In this document: piece by piece, positions 34,777-43,163 of the stretch | Position numbering within the stretch: the stretch's first letter is position 1 | How the letters are laid out: every line of letters starts with the position of its first letter | Source: JBJXGV01 sp046160485 | GTDB lineage: Bacteria > Orphanbacterota > Orphanbacteria > JBJXGV01 | NCBI GenBank assembly: GCA_046160485.1 | Contig: JBJXGV010000065.1 | Coordinates: 62,001 to 126,000 of the forward strand | Direction: 5' to 3' | DNA: 64,000 nt | Translations under genes and position numbers: made by a program | The notes under the pieces: model-generated | The model's database searches: none | The model's input: only the letters and a program-made list of their open reading frames with translations | What the model was told of the DNA's origin: nothing

Positions 34777-34806
34777 ATTATCGCAGGTTGGCTGCGGCGA
34801 AGTCAA
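34777..34806 (-). promoter_or_regulatory. Strong sigma-70 promoter of the ALDH gene
   Basis: Minus strand TTGACT (34801-34806), 18-bp spacer, and GATAAT (34777-34782) preceded by TGC, an extended -10. Predicted start near 34770 gives a ~43-nt leader. Confidence 0.6.
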
Positions 34807-34853
34807 GACTTGCCGCGTCACGACTCGTTGCTCCCGCCCGGAGCTATCTCACC

Positions 34854-35594
34854 TCATGGGGTCGATTCGCACACGCCCAATATTCCCAAGGTTCCCGTAT
34901 CCCCAAAGTACTGAAGCACTCCACCGGCGCCCGCGAGCCCGGTGATGTCCGACCCAGCGACGTTGCCATCGCAGCTCAGATCCCATCCGTCGTTGACGCC
35001 CATGGTGACCGGGCCGAATTTGGCGAGGAAACCGCAGGCCGGGTTCGTGATGTCTGATCCCGCGACAGTTGACGTTGCTGTGCCCAGGCCACAGAGCGTC
35101 GGGGTTGGGCCCTTGTTGACGTCGGGCGATCGGACCTGAAGGTTGCAGAGTTGGATGCCGTCCACGCAGAGCGCGACTCGCCCGTACCCGGACGCAGCGT
35201 GGAGCTCGATGGTCGCCCCGCCGCCGGCGTCGGTCAGCGCCGTCGTTGCGCCACCGTTCGCGATGTTCACGACTCCGGCTTGCTCGGAGAACGCGACCAA
35301 GAGTCCGGAGACGGGATCGTTGTTCATATTGCGAGCGCGCACGGCGATGGAGACGCGATCGAACACCGGCGCCGCCGTCGAGCCCGCGGGCGTGAGCCGA
35401 ATGACATCGGGATCCCAGCTCGTCAGGCATATGGGGCGCGTTGGGAACTGCGTGACGGTGATCGTGCACGTGCACAACGGAGGATAGATGCTCTGCGCGC
35501 GAGCTGCAGCGGCCAGCGCGAGAGATAGAGCGACTGTTGCCGTCGCTATCGCAGACCCGTGTCCAATTCTCGATCCTCTTCTCATGGTGCTCAT
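34854..35594 (-). CDS. Secreted protein with dockerin-like GSDIT repeats
   Basis: 246 aa. Signal sequence TATVALSLALAAAARAQS; GGAGAGG just before the ATG. Residues ~38-155 form a cohesin- or Ig-like beta domain with paired cysteines (CTCTITVTQFP, RPICLTSWDPD, ALCVDGIQLCNLQVRS). The C-terminus holds two copies of a short module with VAGSDIT (TSTVAGSDITNPACGF and DGNVAGSDITGLAGAGG), like the calcium-loop repeats of dockerin type I units in planctomycete and FCB secreted proteins. No catalytic domain. Likely extracellular structural or binding protein; its own promoter was not identified. Confidence 0.75.
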   Translation of the reverse strand: MSTMRRGSRIGHGSAIATATVALSLALAAAARAQSIYPPLCTCTITVTQFPTRPICLTSWDPDVIRLTPAGSTAAPVFDRVSIAVRARNMNNDPVSGLLVAFSEQAGVVNIANGGATTALTDAGGGATIELHAASGYGRVALCVDGIQLCNLQVRSPDVNKGPTPTLCGLGTATSTVAGSDITNPACGFLAKFGPVTMGVNDGWDLSCDGNVAGSDITGLAGAGGVLQYFGDTGTLGILGVCESTP

Positions 35595-35960
35595 GGGGTC
35601 CTCTCCTTCGGGCGAGCGCGGCTCGCGCCGGCTGGGGCTAACACGACCTGACCACTTTCCCTACGTTGAACGATCCTGCGCAAGCCTCTGTCGCGGCTCC
35701 CGCGGAGGCGTTGGTCTTTTTGCTTCGCGATCGCGCGTGCCGAACCACCTCACGGTGTGAGGGACCGCGACGCCGGCCCCTCGCGCCACGCGGCCGTCGC
35801 ACGGCGTCACGTGGCCGTAAGTGCTTGCGCCGTAAGGCGACGGGCGATCCGCGGCGCGCGCGGGTTTCCGGCATGGCGCGTGCGATTGAGTTCGCAGGTC
35901 GCCGCGCGGACGCGGCGCCGAACACGGCAACGCTAGGAACCCAAATCGAAGGAGGCTGTC
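35595..35960. other. Divergent intergenic region
   Basis: 366 bp between the dockerin-like gene and the lipoprotein gene, which are transcribed apart. It holds both ribosome-binding sites and a small CCTCAC-GGT-GTGAGG hairpin near 35750-35765. I find no convincing promoter boxes, RNA gene or short ORF with a good start. Confidence 0.5.
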
Positions 35961-36881
35961 ATGCAACGGAAAGACTCTTCGGCAATCGAACGAATCGCAG
36001 GCTGCAACGAAATCCCGCGCCGTGTGAATCGCACGCTTCAAGCACGGCTCGAGTTCGCACGGCTCGCGCGCGTCTTCGCTGCGGCGCTTCTCGTCATCGG
36101 CGTCGCGAGTTGCTCGTCGGAAGACCCGACCGGCCCAGGCGACACGAACGGCGCGCCACCGGTTCTGCCCGCGCCCGAGCGCCTCAGTTTCGACATCGAA
36201 TTCTTCAAGGACGGAGCGCGCGCCCAGAGCGGCGACGTCACGGAGAAAGACGCCGGGACGCAGCTCAACTACTTCAACGCGCGCGTTCGCCTCGCGGTGA
36301 TTCAAGTCGTCGCGGAATTCGTGCTCGCGCCGCCGGTGGGCGCGTTCGCGCTCGCGCTTCACAGCGTTCCCACGCATCAAGCCGACGGCTCGTACCTGTG
36401 GGTCTACACGTTCGTCGATGGCGAGGAGGAAGCGCAGATCCGGTTGCGGGGAACGCCCAGGGGCGACCGCGTGGCGTGGGAGATGCGCGTTTCGACGAAC
36501 GAAGAGACGCCGCCGATCGTCGACGAGCTCTGGTTCGAAGGTGAAACGTGGCGCGACGGCGAAGCGGGGTTCTGGCGCTTCCACGACTTCCGGCGCGTTG
36601 GCGAACCGGTCGTCGCGCGCATCGACTGGGACGAAACGAACGAAGGCGCGCGACTGGTCTTCACGGATCTGGATGAGAACCCCGGCGACACACTGTCGTA
36701 CATCGTGAAGGGCACGCGCGGCTCGATCGAACTCTTCGACGCGTCCGAGTTGCTGCTTTCGTTCATCCGTTGGAACGAAGCGGACGGAACCGGCAGCCTG
36801 CGCGCGCCCGACTACAACAACGGCGCCGAGGCGTGCTGGGACAGGCGGCAAAACGACACGGTCTGCTCGACGGCTTCGTAG
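35961..36881 (+). CDS. Lipoprotein of unknown function, 306 aa
   Basis: AAGGAGG five bases before the ATG. A ~35-residue basic start precedes the hydrophobic segment and lipobox LLVIGVASCSSEDP, so it should be lipidated. The mature part is acidic and beta-rich (SFDIEFFKDGARAQSGDV, ADGSYLWVYTFVDGEEEAQIRL, FWRFHDFRRVGEPVVARID, TGSLRAPDYNNGAEACWD). No family is recognised; the pattern of short strands with repeated W and acidic turns would suit a lipocalin-like or Ig-like barrel. Two Cys near the end may pair. Monocistronic: divergent from the dockerin-like gene and convergent with the small barrel gene across a stem-loop. Confidence 0.78.
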   Translation: MQRKDSSAIERIAGCNEIPRRVNRTLQARLEFARLARVFAAALLVIGVASCSSEDPTGPGDTNGAPPVLPAPERLSFDIEFFKDGARAQSGDVTEKDAGTQLNYFNARVRLAVIQVVAEFVLAPPVGAFALALHSVPTHQADGSYLWVYTFVDGEEEAQIRLRGTPRGDRVAWEMRVSTNEETPPIVDELWFEGETWRDGEAGFWRFHDFRRVGEPVVARIDWDETNEGARLVFTDLDENPGDTLSYIVKGTRGSIELFDASELLLSFIRWNEADGTGSLRAPDYNNGAEACWDRRQNDTVCSTAS

Positions 36882-36904
36882 ATCGATCGCGCAAGCGCAA
36901 CGCG

Positions 36905-36930
36905 GCGGCCGCCCAGCGAGGGGCGGCCGC
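36905..36930. terminator. Bidirectional stem-loop between convergent genes
   Basis: GCGGCCGCC-(8 nt)-GGCGGCCGC, a perfect 9-bp GC stem in the 55-bp gap between the lipoprotein gene and the five-gene envelope operon. No long T-run on either side. Confidence 0.5.
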
Positions 36931-36936
36931 TCTGCG

Positions 36937-37623
36937 TTAGAACCACCAGCCCAATCCGAAAGCGAATCGTGCCGCGCCGCCTTCCTCTTCGATCGGTGTC
37001 TCGACGATCACGGTCGACCCGGTCGGCCCCTCGATCTCCGCGGTTCGCTTCTCCCAATTGATGAAATCGAGATGAAGCGCCGCGTCGAGGCCGACGTGTT
37101 CGCTGACGAAGTAGAGAAGTCCGCCGCCGAGCGTCACGCCGGGGCCGGTCGTCTCGAAGCGAAACGCGTCCTTTTGCGACTCGAGCGAGTACCCGCCCAC
37201 GCCGCCGAAGAGGTAAGGCCGAAACGGCGCGCCCGCGCGGAAGAGATACGCGGCTTCGATCGTACCCGCGCCGAACTGGACGTCGATGTCCGGATCGCTC
37301 GTCTCGTGTGAAGCGCCGCTCAGGACGATGCGCGTTGCGAATTCGGGCGTGAAGCCGTAGCCGAGGGCGACGACGACCCCGACGCCTTGTTCGCCGACGA
37401 AGACGGAGCCTGGGGTCGCATCGGTGCGTTCGTCTTCGGAGTTGATGTGCGTCGACTGCAGCATCGCCGCGAGCGAAAACCCGCGCGTGTCGGGCGCGGC
37501 CGCCACCGCGCGCGCTGGGGCCGCGAGCCCGACGGCAAGCGCTGCGAGCGATGCCGCCGTCGCCATCGCGGTCGCCCGCGTTCGAGCCGATCGATAACGT
37601 TTTCCTTCGCGTGACAAACTCAT
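36937..37623 (-). CDS. Small outer-membrane beta-barrel protein (OmpA/OmpW-like size)
   Basis: 228 aa. Signal sequence AASLAALAVGLAAPARAVAA. The mature chain has alternating short strands typical of 8-stranded barrels: VFVGEQGVGVVVALGYGF, RPYLFGGVGGYSL, VTLGGGLLYFVSEHVGLDAA, and ends with aromatic residues GLGWWF, the C-terminal Phe recognised by BamA. The ATG overlaps the regulator stop as ATGA (37620-37623), so it is the last gene of a coupled five-gene operon and is probably made with the two-component system. Ligand or pore role unknown. Confidence 0.8.
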   Translation of the reverse strand: MSLSREGKRYRSARTRATAMATAASLAALAVGLAAPARAVAAAPDTRGFSLAAMLQSTHINSEDERTDATPGSVFVGEQGVGVVVALGYGFTPEFATRIVLSGASHETSDPDIDVQFGAGTIEAAYLFRAGAPFRPYLFGGVGGYSLESQKDAFRFETTGPGVTLGGGLLYFVSEHVGLDAALHLDFINWEKRTAEIEGPTGSTVIVETPIEEEGGAARFAFGLGWWF

Positions 37624-39065
37624 GATCCTTTCTCCTCCCGCTCGTCGGCTCGCGCCTCGAGTCCATAGGCTTGGATCTTCTTGTGCAGGTTTGTTCGGTC
37701 GATTCCGAGCATGCGGGCCGCCTCGGAGATATTGCCTCCCGCGACGCGCAGGCCTTCGCGGATGCACGCGGCCTCGAAGAGGCGGCGCGCTTCAGCGAGG
37801 CCGCCAAGGCGCGAGACGTCATCGGGCGCTAGCGCGAAATCACTCGGCAGCGACGGTCCCGGCGCAACGGACGCGGCGGCGGAGCCGGCAGCGCCGGCGC
37901 CAGGGAGCAGCCCGAGCGCGCGAACTTCCGCGAGCGCGATTTCGGGACCCGGCGCGAGAATCACGAGGCGCTCGATCGCGTTTCCGAGTTCGCGGACATT
38001 GCCGGGCCATGCCAAGCGCGCGAACGCCTCGAGCGCGTCGGCTGCGATACGCACCGGCGCCCGGTTGTGCTCGATACGAAACCGTTCGAGCATATGCGCG
38101 ACGAGAAGCGGAATGTCGTCGCGCCGTTCTCGCAGCGGAGGCACGGCGATCGGCACCACGTTGAGGCGAAACCAAAGATCCTCGCGAAACTTTCCGTCGC
38201 GCACGAGCGCCGGCAGGTCCTTGTTCGTCGCCGCGACGACGCGCACGTCGACGCGAACCGTCCCCGTCCCGCCGACGCGTTCGATCTCTCCCTCCTGAAG
38301 CGCACGGAGCACCTTCGCCTGAGCGCGCAGGCTCATGTCGGCGATCTCGTCGAGGAAGAGCGTGCCGCCGTCCGCCGCCTCGAACTTCCCTTCGCGCGCG
38401 GCGACCGCGCCCGTATACGCGCCGCGCACGGCACCGAACAACTCGCTCTCGATCAGTTCTTCGGGAATCGCCGCGCAATTGACCTTGATGAACGCACGAT
38501 CCGCGCGCGGACTCCCCTCGTGGATGGCGCGAGCGACGAGTTCCTTTCCCGTACCGCTCTCGCCGAGGATGAGAACGCGCCCGGCGGTCGGCGCGACTTG
38601 CGCGATTTGCGCGCGCACTTTCGCCATCGCGGCGGAAGCGCCGAGGAGAACTCGCTGGTCCGCATCGCGCGCGCGCAGAGCGCGAACCTCGTGAAGCGCG
38701 GCGCGGAATCGCAGCGCGTTCTGCACCGCGAGGAGAACTCTCTCCTTTCGCAGCGGCTTCTCGAGGAAGTCGTGCGCGCCGTCGCGTGTCGCCTCCACCG
38801 CGGTCGCGATCGTCGCCTCCCCCGAAATCATGATCACCGCCGTCGCCGGAGCGCTGCGCCGAATCGCTCGGAGCGTGTCGAGGCCGCTCTGCCCAGGGAG
38901 ATTCACGTCGAGGAGAACCAGATCGGAGGGCGCCGCGCCGAGCGCGACGAGCGCGGCTTCGCCGCTCTCCGCTTCGGAGATGCGAAATCCTTCCGCTTCG
39001 AGAATCATCGCGAGCGCACGTCGAATGTTCTTCTCGTCGTCGACGATGAGAATTCGTGGGTTCAC
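37620..39065 (-). CDS. NtrC-family sigma-54-dependent response regulator
   Basis: 481 aa. Receiver domain (1-120) with acidic pair VDD and phosphoacceptor Asp53 in LVLLDVNLPG. AAA+ domain (~140-375) with Walker A GESGTGKE near 168, GAYTGA near 218 in place of the canonical GAFTGA that touches sigma-54, and Walker B TLFLDEIADM. Fis-type HTH at the end (GNISEAARMLGIDRTNLHKK). It should activate sigma-54 promoters when phosphorylated by the kinase encoded immediately upstream. GTG start overlaps the kinase stop as GTGA. Confidence 0.93.
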   Translation of the reverse strand: MNPRILIVDDEKNIRRALAMILEAEGFRISEAESGEAALVALGAAPSDLVLLDVNLPGQSGLDTLRAIRRSAPATAVIMISGEATIATAVEATRDGAHDFLEKPLRKERVLLAVQNALRFRAALHEVRALRARDADQRVLLGASAAMAKVRAQIAQVAPTAGRVLILGESGTGKELVARAIHEGSPRADRAFIKVNCAAIPEELIESELFGAVRGAYTGAVAAREGKFEAADGGTLFLDEIADMSLRAQAKVLRALQEGEIERVGGTGTVRVDVRVVAATNKDLPALVRDGKFREDLWFRLNVVPIAVPPLRERRDDIPLLVAHMLERFRIEHNRAPVRIAADALEAFARLAWPGNVRELGNAIERLVILAPGPEIALAEVRALGLLPGAGAAGSAAASVAPGPSLPSDFALAPDDVSRLGGLAEARRLFEAACIREGLRVAGGNISEAARMLGIDRTNLHKKIQAYGLEARADEREEKGS

Positions 39066-40561
39066 TGCGTTCCTCCGTCGTCAGCATCGGACACCGGGAG
39101 CCAAATCGTGAAGGTCGCGCCGCGACCAGGCTCGCTCTCGACGCTGATGGTTCCGCCGTGCGCGCGCACGATGGCGTCGACGATTGCGAGCCCGAGTCCG
39201 GTCCCTTCCGCCTTCGTCGAGAAGTGCGGCTCGAATATCCTCTCGATCGCATCGAGCGCGATCCCGGCGCCTTCGTCCGCGACGACGATCCGCAATCCGC
39301 CGGCGGAGGCGCGCGCCGACAGCGCGACGCGCTCCGGCTTCGCCGCGGCGCGGCAGCCGGCAAGGCCGTTGTCGATGAGATTGATGAGCGCGCGACGCAA
39401 CTCATCGGCGTCCGCGAACGCACGCAGCGGTCCGCCGGAAAGGTCGAGCGCGCACCGCTCTGCGCCGTAGAGGCGCGCGACGTCCGCGAGTACTTCCGTC
39501 AAGTCGCACCAACTTCGACTCGGCTCGGGAAGGCGCGCGAACTCGGAGAACTCGCGCACCAGATTGCGCAATGCGGCGACCTCCTCGGAAACGATGCGCA
39601 AGCACTCTTCGAGGAAACGACGGTAGGATTCGTCGCCGCCCGCGTAGCGATCGTGCATCTCTTGCACGGAGAGCTGAATCGGAGTGAGAGGGTTCTTGAT
39701 TTCGTGCGCGAGCGTGCGCGCCATGTCGCGCCAGGCGGCCGTTCGCGCCAAGCGCGCGATCTCGCCGCGTTGCTCGGCGAGGCGCTCGATCATCGCGTTG
39801 AACGCGATCTCGAGTTCGCGGATCTCGCCGTCGCCGGCGGGCGCCACACGCGCGTCGAGATCGCCCGCGCCGACGCGACGCGCCGTGGCCGCGAGGGCTT
39901 CGACCGGCCGCGCGAGCCGGCGCGCGAGAATGGATCCGGAGAGAATCGCGACGACGAGCATCGCGGCGTAAACGATGAAGAACGGCGCGGCGTAGCTCGC
40001 AAGCACGGCGCGGCGATCGAGCCGCAGCCCCTGCAGGAGCGAGAGCGCGTCGACGATCGACTCCGCGCGCCCCACGACGTCCGCGGGAAGACTTCGCGCG
40101 ACGAGCGTGCGCCCCGGCGGCGAAGCGACGACAGCCGCGAGGTAATCGCCGACCCGGTCCGGTCCCGCGAGCATCGCTCCCGTGCTCGCGTCTGGCGCGA
40201 GCGTCGGCTCGGCGCGCCCAGCCCACGCGAGTAGCGCAGCGCCGCCGGCGATGTCGAACTCGCCTGGGTTCACCGATGCGCTGTCCGAAAGGTCGAAGCA
40301 GAGCAGATCGCTTTCCCGAGCGCGCTCCACGGTGAGCGACGCGCCCATCGCGCGGATCGCACGCTCGAACGCCTCCTTCTCCGCGCGCAGCCGTTCGCGC
40401 GATTCGTCGAGGCCGGCCTCGAGCGCGGTCGTGATCGCCGCGTCGCGGCGCGCCGCAAAACTACGTTCGAGAAGATCGCGCACAACGCAAGAAACGGGAA
40501 GCGCGGGAAGCAGCGCCACGACGACGCAGGCAAGAACGACGCGCGTTCTAATCCTCGCCAT
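39062..40561 (-). CDS. NtrY-like sensor histidine kinase
   Basis: 499 aa. ATG 40561 chosen for its GAGGAG Shine-Dalgarno four bases upstream and helix right after it (VVLACVVVALLPALPVSCVV). An extracytoplasmic region of ~160 residues is followed by a second helix (PFFIVYAAMLVVAILSGSIL), HAMP (RLARPVEALAATARRVGAGD), HisKA with the phosphorylated His near 286 in LAHEIKNPLTPIQ, and HATPase with NLIDNGLAG (N box), VADEGAGIAL and EGTGLGLAIVDAI. The organisation is that of NtrY. The stop overlaps the regulator start. Signal unknown; neighbours suggest envelope status. Confidence 0.92.
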   Translation of the reverse strand: MARIRTRVVLACVVVALLPALPVSCVVRDLLERSFAARRDAAITTALEAGLDESRERLRAEKEAFERAIRAMGASLTVERARESDLLCFDLSDSASVNPGEFDIAGGAALLAWAGRAEPTLAPDASTGAMLAGPDRVGDYLAAVVASPPGRTLVARSLPADVVGRAESIVDALSLLQGLRLDRRAVLASYAAPFFIVYAAMLVVAILSGSILARRLARPVEALAATARRVGAGDLDARVAPAGDGEIRELEIAFNAMIERLAEQRGEIARLARTAAWRDMARTLAHEIKNPLTPIQLSVQEMHDRYAGGDESYRRFLEECLRIVSEEVAALRNLVREFSEFARLPEPSRSWCDLTEVLADVARLYGAERCALDLSGGPLRAFADADELRRALINLIDNGLAGCRAAAKPERVALSARASAGGLRIVVADEGAGIALDAIERIFEPHFSTKAEGTGLGLAIVDAIVRAHGGTISVESEPGRGATFTIWLPVSDADDGGTQ

Positions 40562-41297
40562 GCGTCTCCTCGTCGCGCGGTTCAACACGCGCGCTGTCGG
40601 CGCCGGCCGACGCCTCCGCCGGAGCCAACTCGTCGGGTGCGAACCATCGCGAGACCGCGATCACCGGCGGCGGATCCGCATCGCGCGCGCCGCCGTAGAT
40701 CGTGCGAATCAGCCGCCCGATGCTGAGCGAAACCTCGCGGCCGTCGGGATCGCGCGACGCGCCTTGCTCCTCGCCAGAAAACCACGCGCCGAGCCGGGCC
40801 CGCTCCACGGTCGCGATCGCCCGGTGAAGGAGCGCGGCGCGAATGCGGTAACGCTCGCCGCGCGCGAGACGGTCGAGCGGCGCAACGGGCAACGCGGGCG
40901 CGCTGGCGAGGAATTGGCGCACCGCGTCGAGATCGTCGAACCGCTGTCCCGTGCCGGCGCCGTCGACACGAAACGTCTCCTCCCAGAGATCGAATGCGAG
41001 GCGAAACGTGACACGGCTCTCAGCGATCGTGCGATCGCTCGCGTCGAGGAGCGAGAGCGCGTACTCGACCGTCGACGGGAGACCGCCTTGCATCGACTCG
41101 ATCGCGCGCGCGCTCGGCAGCCCCGCGGACGCGACGCCGCACACCAAGCGCTCGCCGTCGACCGCGGGCGTGACGGCGAGGATCGCGAGCGGCGCCTCCG
41201 ACGCGCCAGCGGCACTCTCTTGCGCCCCGGCGCGCGCGGCCCCGAACGCGGGCAGCGCGCACGACGCGAGAACCGCGAGCGCCATGCCGAAGCGCAT
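40548..41297 (-). CDS. DUF4390 domain protein, exported
   Basis: 249 aa. Signal sequence LAVLASCALPAFGAARAGA. The body matches DUF4390: a beta-rich domain with SMQGGLPSTVEYALSLLD, RVTFRLAFDLWEETFRV and RGERYRIRAALLHRAI. In several Proteobacteria this family of unknown function sits directly before an NtrY/NtrX-type pair, and here it does too. The ATG at 41297 uses the last A of the BamA-like stop (TGATG), and its stop lies 14 bp inside the kinase gene, so translation is coupled on both sides. Probably a periplasmic component linked to the kinase's sensing role; that link is inferred from synteny. Confidence 0.82.
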   Translation of the reverse strand: MRFGMALAVLASCALPAFGAARAGAQESAAGASEAPLAILAVTPAVDGERLVCGVASAGLPSARAIESMQGGLPSTVEYALSLLDASDRTIAESRVTFRLAFDLWEETFRVDGAGTGQRFDDLDAVRQFLASAPALPVAPLDRLARGERYRIRAALLHRAIATVERARLGAWFSGEEQGASRDPDGREVSLSIGRLIRTIYGGARDADPPPVIAVSRWFAPDELAPAEASAGADSARVEPRDEETHGED

Positions 41298-42760
41298 CAA
41301 TACGTCCACCCCAGCGACGCGTGTCCGTGAAACGCTTCGTCGACGGGAGACGTGCTGAGGGGAATTCCGAAGTCGACGCCGAGCCAACCGACGAATGGCA
41401 TCCGGAGGCGGCACCCGAATCCCGCCGACGCCGCGATGTCATCGAGCGCCGGGCGTCCGCGATCCCAGCCATCAGCGGCTTCCAGGAATGCAACGCCCGC
41501 AAGGCGCGGCATTCGCGCGTCACCGACGAGCGGCGCACGCAGCTCGAGAGCCGCGCTCCAGAATCGTGTGTCGCCGGCGGCGTCGGAGAGCGATTGGCTC
41601 GGGAAACCGCGCACCGTATAGAGCCCGCCGACGTAGTGCCGATCGTAGAACGGCGCGGCACGGCCGACGATACCGGCTCGCACGCGCGCCGCGAGCACCG
41701 TTCCGAGAAACGGCTGATACCCGCGGAGGTCCGCCGTCGCGGAGAGGTACGACCCGTCGCCGTTGGCGACGCCCTCCGACTCGATGCGTCCCCACAGGCC
41801 GCCCGCCGGCGTGCCGGCGATTCGCTCCGTCGCGCGAGAATCGAGCGTGAGCGTCGCGCGCACGGAGCTGCGCTGAGCTTCGCCGACGGCCTCCGCGACA
41901 CCCGCCGGCAAGTTCGCGCGATCGATCTCGTCGCCGCGCTCCACGCCGAGCACCTCGCTCTCCGAGTGCGCGGTGGCCAGCGAGTCGACATCGATCCCTT
42001 CGACGCCCGCGCCGACGTCCCATCCCCAACGCGACGAGAGCGCGCGACCGACGTGCAACTCGAGTCCGCCGCGGCGAACTTTGTGGCGATACTCGACACC
42101 GTCGATGAAGTAGATCCGATCCGTATCGAGCCCCGAAAGGGTGATCCCCCATCGCGCACGGCGATCCGCAAGGCGCGGCTCTTCGAAGAAGACGACGACG
42201 CCGGAGAGACGGTAACCGACGCGCAGGTGAGCGCCGAGGCGCTCGCCCCGCCCCAGGCGGTTGTCGAGCCGCAGCTCCGCGGGTATCAAGTACCAGCCGG
42301 AGAGATCTTGATGGCCCGCGCCAAAACGCAGCTCGACGCCTTTCTCTCGCACGGCGAGAGCGACGATGACGCCGCCGCGCGTCGGTCCGCGACGCAGCGT
42401 CACCGCGACGTCATCGAAGATCTGCGCTTCGCGCAGCGCCTCCACAGCAGCGAGAACGGAATCGGGCGGAACGGCGTCACCGGGGGCGATCGAGAGATAG
42501 CGCATCACCGTCTCGTCCGAGGTGCGCGTATTCCCTTCGATCTCGATCGACTCGATGACGAGAGCCGCGACGACTTGGGCGTCGCTCGCTAAGAGCGTGT
42601 CGAGCGGCGCGGCTGCCGTGACGCAGGCGCCGTGCGTCGCGAGGATCGTGGCGAGCACGGCCGCGGCGAGGTGCGTCGCGGCACGGCGGAACGCCCCGCA
42701 TGCGCCGAGCGCGCGGCGCCGTTTCCCGAACTCGCTCATCGTCTTCGGATTTCGCGGCAT
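41297..42760 (-). CDS. BamA/TamA-like outer-membrane protein with one POTRA domain
   Basis: 487 aa. After a signal region ending near ACVTAAAPLDT there is one POTRA-type domain (VIESIEIEGNTRTSDETVMR to VIVALAVREK, residues ~62-145). A 16-strand Omp85 barrel follows, with HYVGGLYTVRGFP matching the L6-loop GxxxVRG-Y/F motif and an aromatic C-terminus (HASLGWTY). BamA has five POTRA domains and TamA three, so this is a short Omp85, as in patatin-like or FplA-type surface proteins. It heads the five-gene operon. The ATG at 42760 has GGGGGG upstream; a second Met at 42739 is an alternative start. Confidence 0.85.
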   Translation of the reverse strand: MPRNPKTMSEFGKRRRALGACGAFRRAATHLAAAVLATILATHGACVTAAAPLDTLLASDAQVVAALVIESIEIEGNTRTSDETVMRYLSIAPGDAVPPDSVLAAVEALREAQIFDDVAVTLRRGPTRGGVIVALAVREKGVELRFGAGHQDLSGWYLIPAELRLDNRLGRGERLGAHLRVGYRLSGVVVFFEEPRLADRRARWGITLSGLDTDRIYFIDGVEYRHKVRRGGLELHVGRALSSRWGWDVGAGVEGIDVDSLATAHSESEVLGVERGDEIDRANLPAGVAEAVGEAQRSSVRATLTLDSRATERIAGTPAGGLWGRIESEGVANGDGSYLSATADLRGYQPFLGTVLAARVRAGIVGRAAPFYDRHYVGGLYTVRGFPSQSLSDAAGDTRFWSAALELRAPLVGDARMPRLAGVAFLEAADGWDRGRPALDDIAASAGFGCRLRMPFVGWLGVDFGIPLSTSPVDEAFHGHASLGWTY

Positions 42761-43163
42761 GTTGCCCCCCGACTCAAAGTGAATCGGAGCGTACAACGCA
42801 AGGGGCGTTCCTGCACGTATCCGTTGCGCTCGGGGGCGCGCGTCACGGAAAAGCGGGAGAACGCGCGGTGCGGGCGATTGCGGGACCATGCGTTGCGCCA
42901 CGCAAAGTGCCGGGCGACTCGCCGGAGGCGGCCGGGCGCCGAGCCGCGCGCTGTGGCGAATCACCACGATTTGACGCGCATTGTCGCGAATCGGCACACG
43001 CAAGTCGCCGCGGCCGTATTCGCGACTCATCAGGATCACCGGCGCAATGGCGGCATGCGAAAGGAATCGCGCGGCGCTGCCGATAATCCTCACGGAGCGC
43101 TCCAGCACCGGCCCGGCATCCGTGTTGCGTTGAGAGACCACCGCCGTCGAAAGGTCACGCCGA
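42761..43163. other. Divergent intergenic region of 403 bp
   Basis: Lies between the BamA-like operon and the EAL-HDOD gene. It contains a short inverted repeat TTGCG-CCA-CGCAA near 42892-42904 and the ribosome-binding site of the EAL-HDOD gene. No sigma-70 pair or canonical sigma-54 site (GG-N10-GC) convinced me; a regulator binding site would be expected here. No gene is supported. Confidence 0.5.

Noticed and set aside
35595..35960. Small RNA gene or riboswitch
   Set aside because: Only a short hairpin is visible, with no recognised conserved core.
42761..43163. Sigma-54 promoter for the BamA-like operon
   Set aside because: A GGCAC...TTTGC-like stretch exists but the GG-GC spacing is 6, not 10, bases.
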